This document shows, piece after piece, positions 57,995 to 64,000 of a stretch of 64,000 nucleotides of DNA (positions are counted from its first letter, which is position 1; every line of letters begins with the position of its first letter). Under the pieces are notes generated by a model. The model ran no database searches. It had not been told where the DNA came from and saw nothing but the letters and a program-made list of their open reading frames with translations. The stretch spans positions 62,001 through 126,000 of the forward strand of contig JAFRBX010000015.1 in the NCBI GenBank assembly GCA_017404665.1, given 5' to 3'. Both the position numbers and the translations under genes were made by a program. This DNA is from Ruminococcus sp. (GTDB lineage Bacteria; Bacillota; Clostridia; Oscillospirales; Acutalibacteraceae).

Positions 57995-59422
57995 TCATAA
58001 CCAATTCATGGTGTCTTCGTAAACGTTGATATAATCCTGAGCGGAGCGCTCCCAGCTGTTGTCGCTCATCATCGCGCGCCACATCAGCTGATGCCAGCCT
58101 TCATTATCATAGATGCCGGCGAGCGCACGCTTGACGGCGTTGCACATATCGGCGATATCATAGTTGCGGAAGGTGAAGCCGTTGCCATAGTTGTCGGCGC
58201 TGTCGAAGACGCTGTCCTTCAAGCCGCCGACCTCGCGGACGACCGGGATGGTGCCGTAGCGCAGGGCGATCATCTGAGACAGACCGCAGGGCTCCTGCTT
58301 AGAGGGCATCAGGAAGATGTCCGCGCCGGAGTAGATCTTGCGCGCCAGCTCCGGAACGAAGCCGTGGCAGGTGCAGACGCGGCCCGGATAGAACCACTGC
58401 ATATCGCGGAAGAAGTTTTCATATTCTTCATCGCCGGAGCCTAGGATGACGAACTGCATTCTATGATTGTTCAGCAGATCCGGCAGACCGCCGCGAACGA
58501 GGTCGAGACCCTTGTGGGCGACCATACGGGTGACCATGGCGACGATCGGGATCTCCCAGTTCTGTTCAAGACCCAGACGCTCCTGCAGTCTGCGCTTGCA
58601 CTCGCCCTTGCCGCTCATATCCTCCTTGGTGTAGTTGCAGTAGAGCTGATAGTCGGTCGCGGGATCGTAGCTCGCCTGATCGATACCGTTGAGGATGCCG
58701 CAGAGCTTATAGTGGTTGGCGTTCAGCGCGTGATGCAGACCGTGGCTGTACCACGGATCCTTGATCTCCAGCGCGTAAGAGGGGGAGACGGTGTTGACGC
58801 GGGTAGAGCAGAAGATCGCGCCCTTCATCATGTTCAGCTTGCCGTCCATCTCGAGGATCTTGGTCTCTGTAGGCGGGATACCGACGCACTCGGTGTTGAC
58901 CTCCCAGCCGTACTTGCCCTGATACTGGATGTTGTGAATGGTGAAGAGGGACTTGATGTTGTAGTACCACGGGTTCTTAGAGTAGAACAGATAGTAGTAT
59001 ACGGGTACCAGCGCTGTCTGCCAGTCGTTGGTGTGGATAAGATCGGGATGGAAGTCGATGTAGGGGAGCATCTCGAGGATGGCGCGGGAGAAGAACGCAT
59101 ATCTCTCGGCGTCATCATAGAAGCCGTACAGCTTATCTCTCTTGAAGTAGTACTCGTTGTCGATGAAGTAGTAGGTGCAGTCGTTCCAGCGAGCCCAGAA
59201 CAGTCCGCAGTACTGATGTCTCCAAGCGACCGGCACGGTGAAGTTGGTGATGAAATTCATCTGGCACTTCAGCTCATAGGGGATGGTGCCGTACAGCGGC
59301 ATAACAATGCGGCAGTCATGTCCTTTGCGGCATATGGTATGGGGCAGAGAGCCTGCCACGTCGGCGAGACCGCCGCTTCCCGCAAACGGGTTGGCTTCAC
59401 TCGCACAGTAAAGAATTTTCAT
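57995..59422 (-). CDS. glgA: Glycogen synthase (ADP-glucose type)
   Basis: 475 residues, a GT5 glycosyltransferase that adds glucose from ADP-glucose to the growing chain. The N-terminus KILYCASEANPFAGSGGLAD contains the ADP-binding GGL, with Gly-Ser in place of the usual Lys-Thr before it, as also occurs in clostridia. VAMVTRMVAHKGLDLV, GSGDEEYENFF and PSKQEPCGLSQMIALRYGT (with the catalytic Glu) form the C-terminal Rossmann domain. Last gene of glgB-glgC-glgD-glgA. AGGAGG lies before the ATG. Confidence 0.95.
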   Translation of the reverse strand: MKILYCASEANPFAGSGGLADVAGSLPHTICRKGHDCRIVMPLYGTIPYELKCQMNFITNFTVPVAWRHQYCGLFWARWNDCTYYFIDNEYYFKRDKLYGFYDDAERYAFFSRAILEMLPYIDFHPDLIHTNDWQTALVPVYYYLFYSKNPWYYNIKSLFTIHNIQYQGKYGWEVNTECVGIPPTETKILEMDGKLNMMKGAIFCSTRVNTVSPSYALEIKDPWYSHGLHHALNANHYKLCGILNGIDQASYDPATDYQLYCNYTKEDMSGKGECKRRLQERLGLEQNWEIPIVAMVTRMVAHKGLDLVRGGLPDLLNNHRMQFVILGSGDEEYENFFRDMQWFYPGRVCTCHGFVPELARKIYSGADIFLMPSKQEPCGLSQMIALRYGTIPVVREVGGLKDSVFDSADNYGNGFTFRNYDIADMCNAVKRALAGIYDNEGWHQLMWRAMMSDNSWERSAQDYINVYEDTMNWL

Positions 59423-59449
59423 AATCTATACCTCCTGATTTGATACTGA

Positions 59450-60562
59450 TTATACAATGGACTTTTTCGCGATATACATCGGATAGTTGCGCGTACCCTG
59501 CAGCTTGGAGCCGCGGGAAACGTTGACGTCCTTATCCACGACCAGATTGATCAGCTCAGCCTTGTCGCCGATGATGCTGTCCTGCATGATGATGCAGTTT
59601 TTGATCACTGTGTCATGACCGATGTATACCCCCTTCGAGATGATGGAATTCTCGACGATGCCGTTGATGACACAGCCCTGCGCGATCAGCGAATCCTTGA
59701 CGCTGCAGTTCAGACCGTAGCGGGAGGGAGCGTCGTCGCGCACCTTGGTGTAGATGGGCCTTTGGTAATCAAACAGCTTGTAGCGGGTGTCGCGGTTCAT
59801 GATGCGCATATTCGCGTCGTAATATTCCTTGATGGAGCCGATGATTTCACAGTAGCCGGTGAACTCGTAGGCATATACTCTGTGGCGGTCGAGCGCTCTC
59901 TGCAGTACGTCGCGTACAAAGCTGTACTTGGATTCGGACATCGCCTGACGAATCATCGCCATGAGCACATTCTTCTTCATCAGCATGACGCCGATGTCGA
60001 GACAGCAAACGCTGTCGTCAACGGGAGAAGCCATGATCTTCGTGACCTTGCCGTCGTCGTCTGCCTCAAGGATGCAGCGGAAGTCGTCGGTGATTTCTTT
60101 GACGACACGCTTGGTGTAGACAAAGGTGATGTCAGCGCGATTCTTCTCGGCAAAACGGAGCACCTTGCCGTAATCCATGTTGTGCACGCAGTCCGAGGGA
60201 GCGATCAGCACATAGTCTTCGTCGCCGTGCTCGATATAACCGTGCAGGTTGAAGATGGTCTCAACCAGTGAAGCGAAGCTGTGCTCACCGTAAGGCGGCA
60301 GGATGCTCAGACCGCTTCTGCGTCGGGCGAGATCCCAAGCGGAGCCGGAGCCGACATGGTCCATCAGGGACATGAAGTTGGATTTTGCGACGATGCCGAC
60401 GTTATTGACGCCGGAGTTACTCATATTGGAGAGCGGGAAGTCGATCATACGGTACTTGCCGCCGAAGGGGATAGAGCCCGTGGTGCGGTAGGCGGTGAGT
60501 TCGGGAAGGTGCTTTTCGTTGGAATTTGCAAAAATCAGACCTAAAGCTTTGTTGTTAGCCAT
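59450..60562 (-). CDS. glgD: GlgD, regulatory subunit of ADP-glucose pyrophosphorylase
   Basis: 370 residues. A homologue of GlgC: IPFGGKYRMIDFPLSNMSNS and a C-terminal left-handed beta-helix (SVKDSLIAQGCVINGIVENS) are present. The N-terminal GGxGxRL phosphate loop is replaced by LIFANSNEKHLPELTAYR, so it lacks catalytic residues and is a GlgD-type subunit that modulates GlgC in Firmicutes. The gap to glgC is two bases, to glgA 27. GGAGGTG lies before the ATG. Confidence 0.94.
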   Translation of the reverse strand: MANNKALGLIFANSNEKHLPELTAYRTTGSIPFGGKYRMIDFPLSNMSNSGVNNVGIVAKSNFMSLMDHVGSGSAWDLARRRSGLSILPPYGEHSFASLVETIFNLHGYIEHGDEDYVLIAPSDCVHNMDYGKVLRFAEKNRADITFVYTKRVVKEITDDFRCILEADDDGKVTKIMASPVDDSVCCLDIGVMLMKKNVLMAMIRQAMSESKYSFVRDVLQRALDRHRVYAYEFTGYCEIIGSIKEYYDANMRIMNRDTRYKLFDYQRPIYTKVRDDAPSRYGLNCSVKDSLIAQGCVINGIVENSIISKGVYIGHDTVIKNCIIMQDSIIGDKAELINLVVDKDVNVSRGSKLQGTRNYPMYIAKKSIV

Positions 60563-60564
60563 AT

Positions 60565-61761
60565 TTACACCTCCATATCCTGATCGATCATCGCTTTGCA
60601 GGGAACCACCACGTTCTCGCCGATCTTCAGACCGTCGCCGATCACGGTGATGCCCCAGTCGTCGCGGTTCTCCATTTCGGTAGGCGCCGCGCCGATCTTG
60701 GCGTTTCTTCCGATGGTGGTGTTCTCCGCAATGATGGAGAATTCCACGTGAGCGCCGTCCTCCACCACAACGCCGGGGAAGAGGATGGACGAGTTGATGA
60801 CGGCGTCTTTACCGATAATGACGCCGGGGAAGATGATGGAGAATTCCAGCTTGCCGTCGATGTTGCAGCCGTCGGAGACCATCGAGTTCTGGATCTCAGC
60901 GGTCTCGCCGATATGATGGGGCGGCATCATCGGATTGCGGGAGTAGATATTCTTTAAGTCAAGGGTTACCTTGGGATCGAGCAGATCCATGTTCGCTTCC
61001 CACAGGCTGTCGATGGTGCCGACGTCCTTCCAGTAACCTTCAAAGGGATAAGCGACCATCTTTTCGCCGGAGTTCAGCATCAGGGGCAGGACGTCCTTGC
61101 CGAAGTCATTGTGCGAATCGGGGTTGGCGGCGTCCTTGATCAGATACTCTCTGACAGTTTTCCATGTGAAGACATAGATACCCATCGAGGCGTTGGTGCT
61201 TTTCGGATGCGCGGGCTTCTCTTCAAATTCATAGATGGTGTTGTCTTCATTGGTGTTGAGAATACCGAAGCGCGACGCCTCTTCCATGGGTACGTCCATG
61301 GCGGCGATGGTGCAGGCGGCGTTCTTTTCTTTATGGAAATCCAGCATGGCGGCGTAATCCATCTTGTAGATATGGTCGCCCGACAGGACTACGATGTAAT
61401 CGGGATCGTAGCGGTCTACGAAGCCGATATTCTGATAAATGGCATTGGCGGTGCCGGAATACCAGTCGGAGCCTTCTTTGGACTCATAGGGCTGCAGGCA
61501 GGTTACACCGGAATGGATACCGTCAAGATCCCAAGGCTGTCCGTTGCCGACGTATTCATTGAGTTCGAGCGGCTGATACTGGGTCAGGACGCCGACCGCC
61601 TCGATACCGGAGTTGATACAGTTCGACAAGGGGAAGTCGATGATCCTGTATTTGCCTCCGAAAGGAACGGCGGGCTTAGCGATCTTCTTGGTCAGCACGC
61701 CGAGACGTGAGCCCTGACCGCCTGCCAGCAGCATTGCCACTACTTCTTTCTTAGGAATCAT
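60565..61761 (-). CDS. glgC: Glucose-1-phosphate adenylyltransferase, catalytic
   Basis: 398 residues. [20 protein letters not shown] carries the intact nucleotide loop; [40 protein letters not shown] and the effector-site region are complete, and the C-terminus is a left-handed beta-helix ([18 protein letters not shown]). It makes ADP-glucose, the controlled step of glycogen synthesis, as a heteromer with GlgD. GGAGGACACACATG sets the start. It follows glgB after an 86-base gap with a strong hairpin. Confidence 0.96.
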   Translation of the reverse strand: MIPKKEVVAMLLAGGQGSRLGVLTKKIAKPAVPFGGKYRIIDFPLSNCINSGIEAVGVLTQYQPLELNEYVGNGQPWDLDGIHSGVTCLQPYESKEGSDWYSGTANAIYQNIGFVDRYDPDYIVVLSGDHIYKMDYAAMLDFHKEKNAACTIAAMDVPMEEASRFGILNTNEDNTIYEFEEKPAHPKSTNASMGIYVFTWKTVREYLIKDAANPDSHNDFGKDVLPLMLNSGEKMVAYPFEGYWKDVGTIDSLWEANMDLLDPKVTLDLKNIYSRNPMMPPHHIGETAEIQNSMVSDGCNIDGKLEFSIIFPGVIIGKDAVINSSILFPGVVVEDGAHVEFSIIAENTTIGRNAKIGAAPTEMENRDDWGITVIGDGLKIGENVVVPCKAMIDQDMEV

Positions 61762-61784
61762 GTGTGTCCTCCAATTTATTCAGT

Positions 61785-61811
61785 GCTGAGCCCCGAGGTG
61801 CCGGGGCTCAG
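61785..61811. other. Stable hairpin in the glgB-glgC gap
   Basis: CTGAGCCCCG pairs with CGGGGCTCAG around AGGTGC. There is no T-run on the minus strand, so it could trim or protect the mRNA ends of the glg operon rather than terminate; part of the operon could still be separated here. Confidence 0.55.
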
Positions 61812-61847
61812 TTACTATTCGTTATGTCCGGATAACAGAACGGTCAA

Positions 61848-63989
61848 TTATTCTTTATCCTCTTTTTTCTTAGCGGGAGCCTTCTTTGCAGCGGGTTTCT
61901 TCGCCGCGGGTTTCGCGTCGGTCTTCTTGACCGCAGGCTTCTTTGCTGTTGCTTTCTTTTCGGCGGGCTTTTCGTCCTTCTTCGCTTCGGCCTGCTTTGC
62001 TGCCTTCTTGGCTGCGCGGGTAGCGGCTGCTTTCTTGGCGGCTTCCTTGCGCTTTGCGGCTGCTGCTTCCGCCTCGAGCTCCTTGGGGCTCTTTTCCTTC
62101 TTCATGAGCTTGAGGTACAGCGCGCTCATCGGAGGCAGGTTGAGGTGGATCGCCTGCTCAAAGCCGTGCATCTCCTCGGCGACGGTGCGGATCTCGGTGC
62201 CGTTCGATTTACCGGTGCCGCCCCACTGCTCGTCGTCGGAGTTGAACACTTCGCCGTATACGCCGAACTCGGGAACGCCGATCGCGTAGTTCTCACGGTA
62301 CATCGGCTGGAAGTTGCAGACGACGATGACGTTGTTGCCTTCCTTGTCGATGCGGCGGAACGCGATAACGCTCTGCTGATAGTCGTCGTGATGGATCCAG
62401 TTGAAGCCTTCCCATGTGAAGTCGACCTGATGCATGCAGGTGTTGTCCTTATAAAACTCGTTGAGTGCGCGGAAGAAATCGTTGAGCTTCTTATGCTTCT
62501 CAAAGCCGAGCAGACCCCACTGCAGCTCTTCGGTGCTGTTCCACTCGTCGAACTGACCGATCTCGGCGCCCATGAAGGTGAGCTTCTTGCCGGGATGCGC
62601 CATCATGTAGGACATGAATACGCGTACGCCCGCGAACTTCATATCATAATCGCCGGGCATCTTGTTGATCAGAGAGCCCTTTCCGTACACGACCTCATCG
62701 TGCGAGATCGGCAGCAGGAAGTTCTCTGAGAAAGCATACAGGAAGGAGAAGGTGATGCTGTTGTGATGGTACGGTCTCCACAGCGGATCAAGGGACATGT
62801 AGGACAGCATATCGTTCATCCAGCCCATGTTCCACTTGTAGTCAAAGCCCAAGCCGCCGTCGGATACGGGACGGGATACCATCGGCCAGGAGGTGGACTC
62901 CTCGGCGATCATCATCACGGTCGGATGATGCAGATGAACGGCGGTGTTCAGTCTCTGGATGAATTCTACCGCTTCAAGATGCTCATGACCGCCGTACTTG
63001 TTGGCTACCCACTCGCCGTCGCGGCGGTTGTAGTCGAGGTACAGCATGGAGGCTACCGCGTCGACACGGATGCCGTCTACATGATACTTGTCCAGCCAGA
63101 ACATCGCGCTGGATACGAGGAAGGAGATGACTTCGTAGCGGGCATAGTCGAATACGTAGGTGCCCCATTCCTTATGCTCGCCCTTGCGGCTGTCCTCATA
63201 CTCATAGCAGTGGATGCCGTCGAAGCGTCCCAGACCGTGCGCGTCCTTGGGGAAGTGAGCGGGTACCCAGTCGAGGATGACGCCGATGCCCGCCTGATGA
63301 CACTGGTCAATGAAGCTCTTGAACATATCGGGATGGCCGTAGCGGGAGGTGGGAGCGTAGTAGCCCGTTACCTGATAGCCCCAGGAGCCGTCAAAGGGAT
63401 ATTCGGTCATAGGCATGAACTCGATGTGGGTGTAGCCCATTTCCTTAACGTAGGGGATGAGCTCCTCGGCGAGCTTGTTGTAGTCGAAGGTGTTGCCGTC
63501 GGCATACTTGCGCCATGAGCCCGCGTGAACCTCATAGATGTTGACGGGTTCTTCAAAATGATTGTGTTCCATCTTGTACTTGTACCACGCTTCGTCGTTC
63601 CACTGGTACTTGTTGTAGTCGTAGATGATGGAGGCGTTGTCCGGGCGGGTCTGGGTATGGAAAGCGAAGGGATCGGATTTGAGGATCTTCTCAAACCAGG
63701 GGGTCTCTACACAGTACTTGTAGATCGCCGTTTCGCCGAGGTTCGGGATCCAGGTTTCCCAAACGCCGCCTTCGGAAATTTTGTGCATGTGATGCGCGTT
63801 CTGATCCCATCCGTTAAAGTCGCCGACAACGGAAACGGTCAGAGCGTTCGGCGCCCATACGCGGAACATGGTGCCCTGACAGCCGTCGATCCACCAGTCA
63901 TGCGCGCCTAAAAAATCATAGGCTCTGACGGCGTCGCCGCCGTGGAACAGATCCAGAGGGAATCTTTCATCGTTTAAAACATAGTTCAT
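61848..63989 (-). CDS. glgB: 1,4-alpha-glucan branching enzyme with a Lys/Ala-rich C-terminal tail
   Basis: 713 residues. CBM48-type N-terminal domain (RVWAPNALTVSVVGDFNGWD), GH13 barrel with nucleophile Asp in DGIRVDAVASMLYLDY, acid Glu in MMIAEESTSWP and the third Asp in ISHDEVVYGKG. Chain ends of standard GlgB stop near MSALYLKLMKKE (about residue 628). After that come about 84 residues of KKAAATRAAKKAAKQAEAKK-type sequence, then KKPAAKKAPAKKKEDKE, like histone H1 or bacterial AlgP tails. It is the first gene of the glg operon; its promoter lies beyond base 64000. Confidence 0.93.
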   Translation of the reverse strand: MNYVLNDERFPLDLFHGGDAVRAYDFLGAHDWWIDGCQGTMFRVWAPNALTVSVVGDFNGWDQNAHHMHKISEGGVWETWIPNLGETAIYKYCVETPWFEKILKSDPFAFHTQTRPDNASIIYDYNKYQWNDEAWYKYKMEHNHFEEPVNIYEVHAGSWRKYADGNTFDYNKLAEELIPYVKEMGYTHIEFMPMTEYPFDGSWGYQVTGYYAPTSRYGHPDMFKSFIDQCHQAGIGVILDWVPAHFPKDAHGLGRFDGIHCYEYEDSRKGEHKEWGTYVFDYARYEVISFLVSSAMFWLDKYHVDGIRVDAVASMLYLDYNRRDGEWVANKYGGHEHLEAVEFIQRLNTAVHLHHPTVMMIAEESTSWPMVSRPVSDGGLGFDYKWNMGWMNDMLSYMSLDPLWRPYHHNSITFSFLYAFSENFLLPISHDEVVYGKGSLINKMPGDYDMKFAGVRVFMSYMMAHPGKKLTFMGAEIGQFDEWNSTEELQWGLLGFEKHKKLNDFFRALNEFYKDNTCMHQVDFTWEGFNWIHHDDYQQSVIAFRRIDKEGNNVIVVCNFQPMYRENYAIGVPEFGVYGEVFNSDDEQWGGTGKSNGTEIRTVAEEMHGFEQAIHLNLPPMSALYLKLMKKEKSPKELEAEAAAAKRKEAAKKAAATRAAKKAAKQAEAKKDEKPAEKKATAKKPAVKKTDAKPAAKKPAAKKAPAKKKEDKE

Positions 63990-64000
63990 AATCTGACTCT

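Overview
The window looks like the chromosome of a strictly anaerobic gut-type Clostridia, most likely Oscillospiraceae/Ruminococcaceae. This is inferred from gene content: a HydABC-type [FeFe]-hydrogenase operon, an oxygen-sensitive class III ribonucleotide reductase (nrdDG) as the only RNR seen, a Firmicutes-type glgB-glgC-glgD-glgA operon, Tn916/MobV-type mobile-element genes, and near-consensus sigma-A promoters with 17-bp spacers. The standard genetic code fits throughout.

Layout. 1-1934: start of a secreted NlpC/P60 hydrolase and a DegV lipid-binding protein. About 2240-15430: an accessory region made of mobile-element wreckage. It holds a CnaB-type adhesin piece abutting a serine-recombinase piece, two class C sortases, a frameshifted VirB4 whose end is spliced to a cell-wall sorting tail, a sortase B remnant abutting a MobV relaxase remnant that carries an in-frame TGA, and a truncated ATPase. 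Apparently intact within it are an AAA ATPase/nuclease gene with its own operator-bearing promoter, a DUF3990/HTH pair that looks like a toxin-antitoxin operon with twin palindromic operators, and an excisionase-integrase module ending at two tRNA-Ser genes. 15411-25171: core genes (argS, DUF1934, murI; rpmG-secE-nusG; rplK, rplA, rplJ, rplL). 25292-34458: hydrogen metabolism, all on the minus strand. hydC-HATPase-ferredoxin-hydB-hydA forms the catalytic operon; next to it lies a second set (DRTGG, HATPase, a divergent [FeFe]-hydrogenase-like Fe-S protein, an unknown, DRTGG, PHP) that I read as a hydrogen- or redox-sensing signalling cluster. 34882-38120: nrdDG behind tandem NrdR boxes. 38231-51275: putP, a TetR regulator, alr, polA, an arginine-phosphatase-like protein, rimI, tsaD, two transglutaminase lipoproteins, ruvX and a DUF896 gene. 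51521-57803: an O-antigen-ligase-like protein, a zinc/cadmium efflux operon with an Smt-like operator, a HAD phosphatase, an ASCH protein and a zinc-ribbon membrane protein. 57995-63989: the glycogen operon, in which GlgB carries an unusual lysine/alanine-rich C-terminal tail.

Gaps between core genes are seeded with several families of small palindromic elements. One family has arms built from degenerate 7-bp repeats around a variable hairpin core. Another carries a shared motif GGTTGAGATTGCCAC. A third is a two-hairpin element, one copy of which lies in frame inside polA. A 159-bp terminal-inverted-repeat element lies after the DUF896 gene. I found no rRNA, CRISPR array or replication origin. 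All functional assignments come from reading motifs by eye; no database search was run.
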